From the NCBI GenBank assembly GCA_028284235.1, contig JANQSC010000011.1, forward strand, positions 1-64,000: a DNA stretch of 64,000 nucleotides, in the 5' to 3' direction. Under the pieces are notes generated by a model. That model saw nothing but the letters and a program-made list of their open reading frames with translations. It did not search any database and had not been told where the DNA came from. Position numbers and translations under genes: made by a program. Numbering within the stretch: position 1 is the stretch's first letter; each line of letters opens with the position of its first letter. The DNA is from Opitutaceae bacterium (GTDB lineage: Bacteria > Verrucomicrobiota > Verrucomicrobiia > Opitutales > Opitutaceae). Shown piece after piece: positions 1-8,382 of the stretch.

Positions 1-16
1 ATTCCGCGAGCGGAAT
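1..16. terminator. Short perfect hairpin at window edge
   Basis: ATTCCG and CGGAAT pair across a CGAG loop, followed by an A/T-rich stretch. It could end a gene lying to the left of the window. The stem is only 6 bp and the upstream gene is not visible, so the role is inferred. Confidence 0.3.
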
Positions 17-116
17 CACTGTTAAATAAAACCCTTTGTACAGATCGCCAAAATTCCGATTGCCCCCCGCAAGCCTATACGCCTAAATCAATCTAAAACC
101 AGCCCTGTCTTTACCC

Positions 117-1058
117 ATGCGTTTCCTCTTCGTTCCCGGCCTCGTTCTCACCGCTTCGTGCTTGGCCGCTCCCTCTCTCACAATCGACGAGACCGACGAA
201 GCCATCACCGTCTCCCGTGGCGACCAGCCCATCGTCCGCTATAACAAAGCGCTGCAAACCGGACCCGAAGGTACTGATTCCATCTACCACCGCAGCGGCT
301 ACCTCCACCCCGTATTCACTCCGACCGGACAAGTCGTGACGGGCGACTTTTCCGAAGACCACGCCCACCAGCGGGGCATATTTATGGCCGGCACCAACAC
401 TCTGTTCCGCGGCGAAAGAGTCGATTTCTGGAATCTTCACCGAAAACTAGGGCGCACCGAACACGCCAAAACCCTGTCCACCGGCACCAGCAACGACTCA
501 GTCTCCTTCACAGTTGTCAATCGTCACGTCGCCACAATCAACGACGCGGAGACCACCGTTCTCAACGAAATTTGGACGCTCACCGCCCGCGAAACTTCCA
601 ATGACTACATCCTGTTCGACATTGAAAGCCGGCAATCCCTTGCCACCCCCGACCCCTTAATTTATCAAGAATACCACTACGGGGGCATGGCTCTTCGCGG
701 CAGCAACCTCTGGACCCCTCTCGAAAGCAATCCCGACGGCACCTGCGTATTCCTCACCAGTTCGGGAGACAACCGTCAGGACGGAAACCACACCCACGTC
801 CGCTGGGTCGCCATGAGCGGCGTGATCGACGGCGAAGACGCGACCATCGTCACCCTTTGCCATCCCGACAATTTTCGTTTCCCCCAAGCCGTGCGCATCC
901 ACCCCAGAATGCCCTACTTCACCTTCGCGCCCATGTTCGACGGCGAATTCTCGATCCAACCGGGAGAAGCCTACACGTCCCGCTACCGCTACCTCGTTAC
1001 GTCCAAGAAGCCCGACCCCAAGTGGATCGAATCCCAGTGGGAGGCTTATCGGGATTGA
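117..1058 (+). CDS. Secreted DUF6807 (PmoA-like) protein
   Basis: This 313-residue protein opens with a signal peptide (MRFLFVPG... ending near CLAAPS). The body matches my memory of the DUF6807 family, often labelled methane oxygenase PmoA although no link to methane oxidation is established. Family-like stretches include HPVFTPTGQVVTGDF, the DHAHQRGIF segment near residues 80-90, and EYHYGGMALRG near 185. In Verrucomicrobiota and Planctomycetota such proteins sit among secreted sugar-degrading enzymes, which fits the sulfatases downstream. The biochemical activity is unknown. The ATG start is supported by the signal peptide it begins. Confidence 0.8.
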   Translation: MRFLFVPGLVLTASCLAAPSLTIDETDEAITVSRGDQPIVRYNKALQTGPEGTDSIYHRSGYLHPVFTPTGQVVTGDFSEDHAHQRGIFMAGTNTLFRGERVDFWNLHRKLGRTEHAKTLSTGTSNDSVSFTVVNRHVATINDAETTVLNEIWTLTARETSNDYILFDIESRQSLATPDPLIYQEYHYGGMALRGSNLWTPLESNPDGTCVFLTSSGDNRQDGNHTHVRWVAMSGVIDGEDATIVTLCHPDNFRFPQAVRIHPRMPYFTFAPMFDGEFSIQPGEAYTSRYRYLVTSKKPDPKWIESQWEAYRD

Positions 1059-1101
1059 GACTGACGGATGGGGAGACGGAGAGAGAGTCTATCAAATTGC
1101 A

Positions 1102-1959
1102 ATGGCGCTTCCAAAACTGCAAAACCCACTCGATTGGACGACTCAGCTCTGGAATATCGCGACGGGAAAACGGGTTGATCCCGCGCAAGACCAATGGCTA
1201 GTCGGACCATTTGGCGATATTGGCGGAATCGCGGATCGATTCGTCGACCGACTCGCAGAACGAGAGAATCTCAGTGTAGTTAGAAATCGCCCCGGTTCCG
1301 GACTAGTTGATGGGTTCGAAGACTGGGCCCCTTCAATCAACCCGAAAATCGAGTCGTTTTATACGCAAACAACGGACTACGATCTAGACGCTTGGACTCA
1401 ATGGAAGCCCATATTTGGAGGGCTAGGCTATCTCGTCTACAAGCTCTTCAGCCAGCGTATCCAGCAACTAAACCTCCCGCAAAAATCCCTCGACACCGCC
1501 CGCGGGATCAAAAGCGAGATCATTGGTCTCGCCGATCAACACGGCAAGACAATCTACCGAGTTTGGTTTCGCAGGCTGAAAGAAACTAATGAGGTTGTGT
1601 ATTCAGGAATCTATACGCACTGCCACATCCCAAGCGGCGAGCGATGCCTTAAAGTAATATTTCCCCTCCCTCAAGGGAGCGCGACCGTCGTTATGCGGCT
1701 CAATATCGACAGTCACGGCAACCTCGAGCTTCTCTCCAAAGGAACGCGTTACGGGGAACCTGGATTCTATTTTCTCGTCGAAGACAGAAAAGGAACGATC
1801 TGGAAACACTACCTGCCTAGTTTTCACGAGCGTATATTCGTTTACGAAGACGAAGAAAACGTTTTGAGAGCGGACCACTCAATGAGCCTCTGGAAATGCC
1901 GGGCATACGATCTTCACTACAAGATCACCAGAAAGCCCATCTCGCAAACCACTCGCTAA
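1102..1959 (+). CDS. Hypothetical protein, 285 residues
   Basis: I do not recognise this protein. It has no signal peptide or clear membrane segment. The N-terminal third contains a Gly/Asp-rich stretch (LVGPFGDIGGIADRF) and the C-terminal half is rich in beta-forming aromatic residues. It starts at an ATG 43 bases after the DUF6807 gene, without an obvious Shine-Dalgarno sequence, and could be co-transcribed. The local sequence is slightly more AT-rich than the flanking sulfatase genes. The reading frame is long, open and not shadowed by a better frame, which is the main reason for calling it. Confidence 0.6.
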   Translation: MALPKLQNPLDWTTQLWNIATGKRVDPAQDQWLVGPFGDIGGIADRFVDRLAERENLSVVRNRPGSGLVDGFEDWAPSINPKIESFYTQTTDYDLDAWTQWKPIFGGLGYLVYKLFSQRIQQLNLPQKSLDTARGIKSEIIGLADQHGKTIYRVWFRRLKETNEVVYSGIYTHCHIPSGERCLKVIFPLPQGSATVVMRLNIDSHGNLELLSKGTRYGEPGFYFLVEDRKGTIWKHYLPSFHERIFVYEDEENVLRADHSMSLWKCRAYDLHYKITRKPISQTTR

Positions 1960-2037
1960 TTCACGTCTAAAAGGACAAACTAAACTCTTCTCGAATTTGC
2001 CTTGATACCTTATCCGGTTGAGAAAGATAATCCGCGG

Positions 2038-3756
2038 ATGGTCTCACTTACCCGTCACACGCCCCACACCGGTCGCGCCCGTCTCCCCTTCGCCCCATCT
2101 CTCCTTCTCTCCATCCTCCTCTCCTTCACGGCGCTCGCCGAATCCAGCGAACGTCCGCCCAACCTGCTCTACATCACCATCGACGACCTCAACGACTGGA
2201 TCGGCTGCCTCGATGGACACCCGCAAGTCAAAACTCCACACATGGATCGCCTGGCGGAGCGCGGGCTCTTGTTCACCAATGCCCACTGCGTCGTCCCGGC
2301 CTGCAGCGGATCGCGGGCCGCCAACTGGTCCGGGCTCCTTCCCATTCACAACGGCGTTTACGGCAATGGACAAAAGCTCGAACGCACTCTTCCCAACGCC
2401 CAGGTCCTCCCCTTCGACCTGCGCGAACAAGGATACTACACGATGGGCACCGGAAAATTGCTCCACGGCAAAAGCCAACGCTTCTTCGACGAGTGGGGGC
2501 CCGACTACAACAAGTGGCGCCCGATCCAAGACGAAGAACTACAAATCCCACCCGCCTCGCTCGCCGACAACAAACCCTACGTCCGCCACGAAATCCCGCG
2601 CCTCGGAATCACCATGCCGCTCAACCAAATGCCGCGCGACCGCAACCCCGGCTCGAGCGTTATCGACTCCTTCGACTGGGGCCCCATTGATCGACCCGAC
2701 TCCGAATGGACCGACACCCAGAGCGCCGACTGGGCGGTGGAAAAACTCGTCCAATCCTACGATAAGCCGTTCATGCTCGCTGTCGGATTCTATCGCCCCC
2801 ACCAGCCCCTCTGGGTGCCGAAACGCTTTCACGACATGTATCCACCGGAATCCGTCGTTCTGCCAGAAGTACCCGAAGGCGATCTCGACGATGTTGCCCA
2901 AACCGCCCAAGACATCGGGCGCTTCGCCCTCACCAGCGGCGCCCACTCCACCGTCGTCGAAAACGGCCAATGGCGAAACGCCGTCAGCGCCTACCTCGCC
3001 TGCATCACGTTCGTGGACGAGCAACTCGGCAAGATTCTCGACGCCCTCGACGCCTCCGAACACGCGGACAACACCCTCGTCGTCCTTTGGTCCGACCACG
3101 GCTGGCAGCTCGGCGAAAAAGAACATTGGGGAAAGTTCACCGCCTGGGAACGATCCACCCGAGTGCCGCTAATTATCACCCCGCCCGCTAATAACGCCCC
3201 CGAAGGATTCAAACCCAACGAAAAGTCCCGCAGAACTGTCTCCCTCATCGACGTGTATCCAACCGTTATAGACATGCTCGGACTCGAAATGCGATCGGAT
3301 CTGGATGGGCGCTCGCTCGCCCCGCTTGTCGCCGACCCAAAAACGGAATGGCCGCATCCCGCCATCAGCACCGTCGGTCGCGGAACGCATACGGTTCGAC
3401 ACAGTCGCTGGCGGTACACCCGCTATTTTGACGGAACAGAAGAACTCTACGACCTCCGCAACGACCCCAACGAATGGACCAACCTCATCAACGACCCCGA
3501 ACGCGCCCCAGTCGCCCGCCGCATGGCCAAACATATCCCCGAGGACACGAATTATTCCCACTTCGTTCGCTACCAGAATTTCAAAGCAGTCGCCCCCAGC
3601 GACGGATCGCCCCTCATGCTCTTCGGCCCCGATGTCGACATGTTCGCTGAATCCAAAAACGTATCCGAAAAATACCCACAAATCGTAACACACATCCAAT
3701 CCTACCTAGACGCCCACCCCAACGCTCCCAAACACCTCAATCTAAATAACATGTAG
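2038..3756 (+). CDS. Secreted sulfatase, iduronate-2-sulfatase-like
   Basis: The 572-residue protein is a type I sulfatase: the N-terminal metal-binding motif ITIDDLNDW follows a signal peptide, and the protein ends in a second aspartate-rich region (WSDHGWQLGEKEHWGK), typical of the alkaline phosphatase superfamily. The organisation resembles iduronate-2-sulfatase-like enzymes that release sulfate from polysaccharides. The cysteine to be converted to formylglycine is at residue 89 in CSGSR; the usual motif is C-x-P/A-x-R, so glycine replaces proline. I chose ATG 2038 over an in-frame TTG at 2002 because it leads into the signal peptide. It lies just ahead of a second sulfatase, and substrate cannot be told from sequence. 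Confidence 0.88.
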   Translation: MVSLTRHTPHTGRARLPFAPSLLLSILLSFTALAESSERPPNLLYITIDDLNDWIGCLDGHPQVKTPHMDRLAERGLLFTNAHCVVPACSGSRAANWSGLLPIHNGVYGNGQKLERTLPNAQVLPFDLREQGYYTMGTGKLLHGKSQRFFDEWGPDYNKWRPIQDEELQIPPASLADNKPYVRHEIPRLGITMPLNQMPRDRNPGSSVIDSFDWGPIDRPDSEWTDTQSADWAVEKLVQSYDKPFMLAVGFYRPHQPLWVPKRFHDMYPPESVVLPEVPEGDLDDVAQTAQDIGRFALTSGAHSTVVENGQWRNAVSAYLACITFVDEQLGKILDALDASEHADNTLVVLWSDHGWQLGEKEHWGKFTAWERSTRVPLIITPPANNAPEGFKPNEKSRRTVSLIDVYPTVIDMLGLEMRSDLDGRSLAPLVADPKTEWPHPAISTVGRGTHTVRHSRWRYTRYFDGTEELYDLRNDPNEWTNLINDPERAPVARRMAKHIPEDTNYSHFVRYQNFKAVAPSDGSPLMLFGPDVDMFAESKNVSEKYPQIVTHIQSYLDAHPNAPKHLNLNNM

Positions 3757-3782
3757 GGCCGGCGCTTGCGCCGTGCCGCGTA
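3754..3782. repeat. Half-copy of palindromic repeat family A
   Basis: TAGGGCCGGCGCTTGCGCC followed by GTGCCGCG is one arm of the dispersed family A element found complete at 5123, 11686, 16440, 18489, 20323 and 30644. Only the left arm is present here. Its first three bases are the stop codon of the preceding sulfatase. Confidence 0.7.
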
Positions 3783-3788
3783 GTTCAA

Positions 3789-5114
3789 ATGAACTTCAAA
3801 CTCCTCCCGCTTCTCACCTTCCTCGTCTCCTCCCTCGCTACCGCCGCGGATCGACCCAACGTCATCCTCATCATGGCCGACGACCTAGGCATTGAAACCC
3901 TCGGCTGCTACGGAGGCGTCTCGTATAAAACGCCGGAACTCGATCGACTCGCCGCCGAAGGCGTACGCTTCGACGACGCCCACGCCGTCCCGCTCTGCAC
4001 ACCGACACGCGTGGCCCTCATGACCGGCAAGTACAACTTCCGCAACTGGCTCGCCTTCGGCATACTCGACCCTGAAGCCCAAACCTTTGGCCATTGGTTT
4101 TCGAACGCCGGATACAAAACCTGCATTTCCGGCAAATGGCAGCTGCGCAGCTACAACCCGCCCGACTTCGAGCCCGAATGGCGCAACAAAGGCATGCGAC
4201 CCGAGGAGTCCGGATTCGACGAGTATTTCTTGTGGCACACGGAGCACACCGAGGACAAAGCGTCGCGCTTTCCCGACCCGCGTATTCAAAGCAATGGCAA
4301 GTACGTCGCCAATACAAAAGGCAAATACGGGCCCGACTTGTACGTCGACTACATCACCGATTTCATCGAACGCAACCGGGACGAACCTTTCTTTGTGTAC
4401 TACCCAATGGCCCTCACCCATGGCCCGTTCAACCCCACTCCCGACAGTCCCGAATGGAAAAACGGCGACCGATTTGAATCCAATCCCGACAAGTACTTTG
4501 GGGACATGGTTGAGTACATGGACAAGCTCGTCGGGCGAATCGACCGGAAACTCGCCGACCTCGGCATTCGGGAAAATACGCTTCTGATTTTCTACGCGGA
4601 CAATGGCACGCCCAAGGAAGTCGTATCCAAAATGCGGGACGGACGCTCTATCCGCGGCGGCAAAGGCGAAAATAACCGTCGCGGTACCCACGTCCCGCTT
4701 ATCGCCAATTGGCCCGCCGGACAGAAAGGTGGGCGAATCGTATCGGATCTCGTGGATACAACCGATTTCATCCCCACGTTATTTGAGCTCGCGGATATCG
4801 CCGCCCCGAAGAACGAGATTTTCGACGGCCGCTCCTTTCTCCCACAAATCAAAGGCGAACCCGGCAATCCGCGCGACTGGATCTTCATCCACCACGACCC
4901 ACTCCCCGGCCACAACAAAATCGGCCGAAGCATTGCCCGCTGGATACAAGACAAGCGCTACAAGCTGTGCGACGAAACCGGCAACCACCACTTCTTCGAC
5001 CTCGCGACTGACCCCGAAGAACTCCACCCCATCGACCTGCGCAACGCTTCGAGCGAGGCGCGTAACGCCCACGCCCGGCTACTCGCGGCGCTGAAAGAGC
5101 TCGAACAGAGTTGA
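3789..5114 (+). CDS. Secreted sulfatase, arylsulfatase-like
   Basis: A 441-residue type I sulfatase with a cleavable signal peptide ending near SLATAADRPN. The metal-binding aspartates are in MADDLG (residues 29-34), the formylglycine motif is CTPTR starting at Cys70, and the C-terminal metal site contains FYADNGTPKE. The length is typical of compact sulfatases. It is separated from the upstream sulfatase by only 32 bases, occupied by a half repeat, so the two may form an operon acting on one sulfated polysaccharide. A separate formylglycine-generating enzyme would be required and none is encoded in this window. Confidence 0.9.
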   Translation: MNFKLLPLLTFLVSSLATAADRPNVILIMADDLGIETLGCYGGVSYKTPELDRLAAEGVRFDDAHAVPLCTPTRVALMTGKYNFRNWLAFGILDPEAQTFGHWFSNAGYKTCISGKWQLRSYNPPDFEPEWRNKGMRPEESGFDEYFLWHTEHTEDKASRFPDPRIQSNGKYVANTKGKYGPDLYVDYITDFIERNRDEPFFVYYPMALTHGPFNPTPDSPEWKNGDRFESNPDKYFGDMVEYMDKLVGRIDRKLADLGIRENTLLIFYADNGTPKEVVSKMRDGRSIRGGKGENNRRGTHVPLIANWPAGQKGGRIVSDLVDTTDFIPTLFELADIAAPKNEIFDGRSFLPQIKGEPGNPRDWIFIHHDPLPGHNKIGRSIARWIQDKRYKLCDETGNHHFFDLATDPEELHPIDLRNASSEARNAHARLLAALKELEQS

Positions 5115-5122
5115 GGTTAAAT

Positions 5123-5243
5123 CGTAGGGCCAGCGCTCTTGTCTCGGCGTAGCTCGCAGAGCGTAGACGGATGCGCTGCGCCGCGTTAAAAAGTGTAAGT
5201 CAATGGAGTTTCATTCGCGGCGTGGCGCGAGCGCCAGCCCTAC
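5123..5243. repeat. Palindromic repeat family A, long copy
   Basis: The left arm CGTAGGGCCAGCGCT and the right arm AGCGCCAGCCCTACG are inverted copies, with an internal GC-rich segment (CTGCGCCGCG paired to CGCGGCGTGG). The copy is longer than the others because of an extra stretch at about 5140-5175. It fills the space between two convergent genes and ends one base before the stop codon of the thioredoxin gene, so it may also act as a bidirectional terminator. Confidence 0.75.
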
Positions 5244-5244
5244 G

Positions 5245-6189
5245 TCACAACGACCCCGGCAACGACACCATTCGCCGTACAAACAACTGGTCCAACGCCT
5301 CCTCCGGAACGAGCACTTCGACCTCCCAGTAATCGCCCATGTCAGTTTCGTTCTCCGCTACCGAAACCGTCGAAATATCCGACCAATCACCGAGATTGCT
5401 AGAAACTTGCACAGCGCTGTTCACGCCTTCCGCCGACTTGGAGCGGGCATAGCGAAACGAATACTCGCCGCTCTCGCTGCGGGAACACCCGATCGGAAAA
5501 CCGGAGCGATGATCGCTCGGATCGCTGCCGCAGGCGAATTCGTAGAGATTGGAATACCCATCGCCATCGGGATCCGCATCCGCGCCACGCTCACTCGCAT
5601 TAGAAACGTTCTCCGCCGCCCAAGTCTCATAGGCCGACGGGTCGCTCGAGTCCTCGGCCGGAACCACGCTCTCAGCCTGATTTCGGTAAAAGTTGGCGCC
5701 GCGATACCCGTAGTTAGTATGAATCACTTCCCACTGCTCGTAGTTCGAATTCGCGACCCCATTCACGACCGCGAAATGAGGCACGTAACCCTGACCAAAC
5801 TGCCGCCACGCGGCTCCATTTGTATCCAACCCCACTAGCTCGAGACCCGCGTTTTGCACAAACGAATTTACAGCGCCCGTATTGTTGTTGTCGATACTAA
5901 CCGCAATCATGACAACCTTGGCACCGTTTTCAGTCGCTCCTTGCTCCTTGTAGTACTGAGCGACTCCTTCCTCCAGTTCCGGCGACGAAGTTTGGCACGG
6001 TCCGCACCAGTAGGCGAAGAAGTCCAGTACGATCACGTAGTCCTCGTAGTCGTAAAGCGAAATTTCCTCGTCGCTCCCATGCTTTTGCAAAGTAAAATTC
6101 TCGACGATCTGCCCGTCTTGCAACTGTCCATGCACTAGTGCCGGGGCGAGAATCATTCCCAAAATTATGAATACACCTTTTAAACGCAT
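5245..6189 (-). CDS. Secreted TlpA-like thioredoxin with C-terminal extension
   Basis: This 314-residue exported protein has a signal peptide (residues 1-20) and a thioredoxin/TlpA fold with the redox pair in WCGPC (Cys62 and Cys65). The domain covers about residues 25-180. Near residue 205 an Asp-rich loop (DADPDGDGYSNLYEF) resembles a type 3 thrombospondin calcium-binding repeat, and a beta-rich tail follows. It probably reduces or exchanges disulfides outside the cytoplasm. It is the last gene of a minus-strand group with a DUF4266 lipoprotein and a thioredoxin/beta-barrel fusion, only 5 bases downstream of the latter, which argues for one transcript. Confidence 0.85.
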   Translation of the reverse strand: MRLKGVFIILGMILAPALVHGQLQDGQIVENFTLQKHGSDEEISLYDYEDYVIVLDFFAYWCGPCQTSSPELEEGVAQYYKEQGATENGAKVVMIAVSIDNNNTGAVNSFVQNAGLELVGLDTNGAAWRQFGQGYVPHFAVVNGVANSNYEQWEVIHTNYGYRGANFYRNQAESVVPAEDSSDPSAYETWAAENVSNASERGADADPDGDGYSNLYEFACGSDPSDHRSGFPIGCSRSESGEYSFRYARSKSAEGVNSAVQVSSNLGDWSDISTVSVAENETDMGDYWEVEVLVPEEALDQLFVRRMVSLPGSL

Positions 6190-6194
6190 AACTC

Positions 6195-7997
6195 CTAAAA
6201 ATTGAATCCCGTAGAAATTTTCACAAAATCCCAGTCTCGATCCCGGTATAAATTTTCAAACTGGAACGAGATCGCGGGCAGCTCGTCGTAGAGCGTTTTA
6301 TAGCGACCCGCAGCGAGACTCGCGTAGGCCCGCTCCCCTTTCCAAGAGAACGACAGTCCGTACTGACGCGTTCGCAACGACGGCGACGCAGTCGACAGGA
6401 TCAGGGGATCCACGATCTCCCCGCTGTCCGAATACCGGCGAACGAACCCGCTCGCGCGAAATCCCATCCCCAATTCGCCATCCAAAACGACGCCAAAGTG
6501 CTTCGAGTCGAAATCCGAACTCTCCCGCGTATGGCCCGTTTCCGTTCGAACTACGATCCGCTCGGAAAGCGCAAAATTGGCCGCGAGCAAATAGGAAAAC
6601 CTAAGTGAGCGATCCGAAGTGTCCGCCGCTTGTAATTGCTGCTTGATACGAATGCGTTCCGACAGGAGGTTCTCCGACGCGACTCGAACAAAGGACGTTC
6701 CAATTTCCGACCGACCCCGAGTGAGCGGCTCGAAGGGAATCGCCTCATACGCGGGCGATACGCGATCAAATTGGTACCCGCCTACCACATCTAATATCGC
6801 AGTCGCCGGAATATAGACCCACCGTCCGCCCAGCGCGACCGAATAGCCACGGGGATCAGCGACTTCGTACCCGTCTACAGGTTCGAACTGCTGACGATAA
6901 AACTCGTCCAGCCACACCGACCGATAATCTGTGAATCCTTCGTACGCTCCGATTGACATCAACCCGCTAAACGCCTCGCTGCGGACCCATTCGACATCGA
7001 ACCCGAGTTGCGTGGACGTTTCATCCCGCTCGGAAGCCACTCCCACCAGATCGCTCGAGGAAGGAGAGTAAGTCAACTCGCTCGTGTTGCGCGATACCGA
7101 AAGAGTCGCGTTCACGCGCATTCCCGTGTGCCCGAATCGCGTCGATGTATTCAAAATTTCCACATCATCCGAAACGAGTGACTCTCGGTCAAATCCACCG
7201 GATATCGAGAACGCGTTTACCGCCGGATCCACCGGAGTTTCCCAAACGGGAGAAACCGGAGCGCTCTGCACCGCTTTCTCCTCGACTTCCGGAACAGTCG
7301 CGACCTCCGCTTCCGGCTCGACCGTCGCTCGACTCGGGCGCGATACAGCGCGTTCCTCATCTCGATCTACTCGGACCACGGGCGGGGCAATTGCTTCAAC
7401 CGATTCAACGATCTCCACGGGCGCCTCAGGAGCAGTTGTTTCTACCGTCGCTGGGTCATCGTCTCTGCGAGCGAAAGCAACGCGACTTTCCAGAACCTCA
7501 ATACCGGGATAGGAAGTAAATCGTTCCAAAACGCGAAACCGCTGAACGCTTCCTTCAGGCTCCACGCGAACGAGCGCGAGATACGGCAGCGCCTGTACTC
7601 CCAGTTGTTTCGCCAAGTCTCCTTCGCTATCGAAGTAGACTGCTTCCAATTCAGCCTTGCGGATAAACGCGTCGGTCTTGCTTGGACTGCGACGTTCGAC
7701 GTTGACCGGCAACACGCGAAGACCTTTCACGCCCGCTTCCTTTTCCCAACGTCCCAATTCTTTTGATACACCCAGACATGGACCGCACCAATGAGCGAAA
7801 AAATCGACCAAAAGTAGTTCGCCGGCTTGGTAGTCGCTCGCGATCGAATCACTGTTCCAAACCCGAAGCGTTTCAAATCCGCGATCGATTTCCGGACTCG
7901 ACACCGCCTCGCCGTTCGCCGCCCGAACGCTCGCCATGAACGCGACCCCCAGCCAGGCAAAGCGCCAGCCGATTCGCCCTATCGACACGCGACGCAT
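6195..7997 (-). CDS. Thioredoxin-like domain fused to a beta-barrel (DUF3570-like)
   Basis: Of 600 residues, the first part holds a signal peptide and a thioredoxin domain with HWCGPC (Cys71 and Cys74). Residues about 180-255 are a Glu/Val/Ala-rich linker. The rest (about 258-600) alternates polar and hydrophobic residues, carries many Tyr/Arg/Ser strands and ends in phenylalanine (STGFNF), as outer-membrane barrels do. In many Gram-negative bacteria a thioredoxin-like protein, a DUF4266 lipoprotein and a DUF3570 barrel are separate neighbours; here the first and third appear fused. The DUF3570 assignment rests on context and strand pattern, not on a clear motif. The redox domain would be tethered at the periplasmic side. 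Confidence 0.75.
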   Translation of the reverse strand: MRRVSIGRIGWRFAWLGVAFMASVRAANGEAVSSPEIDRGFETLRVWNSDSIASDYQAGELLLVDFFAHWCGPCLGVSKELGRWEKEAGVKGLRVLPVNVERRSPSKTDAFIRKAELEAVYFDSEGDLAKQLGVQALPYLALVRVEPEGSVQRFRVLERFTSYPGIEVLESRVAFARRDDDPATVETTAPEAPVEIVESVEAIAPPVVRVDRDEERAVSRPSRATVEPEAEVATVPEVEEKAVQSAPVSPVWETPVDPAVNAFSISGGFDRESLVSDDVEILNTSTRFGHTGMRVNATLSVSRNTSELTYSPSSSDLVGVASERDETSTQLGFDVEWVRSEAFSGLMSIGAYEGFTDYRSVWLDEFYRQQFEPVDGYEVADPRGYSVALGGRWVYIPATAILDVVGGYQFDRVSPAYEAIPFEPLTRGRSEIGTSFVRVASENLLSERIRIKQQLQAADTSDRSLRFSYLLAANFALSERIVVRTETGHTRESSDFDSKHFGVVLDGELGMGFRASGFVRRYSDSGEIVDPLILSTASPSLRTRQYGLSFSWKGERAYASLAAGRYKTLYDELPAISFQFENLYRDRDWDFVKISTGFNF

Positions 7998-8239
7998 CCT
8001 GCCGCCTGGCCTCCATTTCCGATTCCCGTGCCCGGTTCAACTTGCGATACGAGAACGCTTTGCAAGGTAGATCCCTCTTCCTCGGAAAACTGCATGCTCG
8101 ATTGAGCCGCCAGTCCCTGCTCGTGAATCGGGATTGCCGCGCATCCGCCCAGAGCGATCGAAAACGCGCCCAACGAAATCCACCTGCAGATTACGCCTTT
8201 TCCCTTTCCGCCTTTTGACTCGCTCGATTCCGGACACAT
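7979..8239 (-). CDS. DUF4266 small lipoprotein
   Basis: This 86-residue protein has a lipobox-like LGGC near residue 32 after a hydrophobic segment, then the DUF4266-type sequence (HEQGLAAQSSMQF), and ends in Gly-rich and Cys-containing residues (GNGGQAAGCVACR). DUF4266 proteins are short lipoproteins usually encoded next to thioredoxin-like and DUF3570 barrel genes, exactly the company seen here. The function is unknown. The gene overlaps the start of the fusion gene by 19 bases, implying translational coupling. The first in-frame ATG was chosen; the hydrophilic N-terminus before the hydrophobic stretch is longer than usual, so a later start is possible. Confidence 0.75.
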   Translation of the reverse strand: MCPESSESKGGKGKGVICRWISLGAFSIALGGCAAIPIHEQGLAAQSSMQFSEEEGSTLQSVLVSQVEPGTGIGNGGQAAGCVACR

Positions 8240-8382
8240 ACCGCATTATCCATACGACCGTCACCCGTCAAATCCATCGGAAACTAGCCCGATAGGCGCA
8301 CAAAGACAGCCCAATAGCCGCATCCGCCTAAGGACTGCGCAAGCCGTCTGAGTAAATCCTGCGACCCGCGCCAGGCTCGTCG

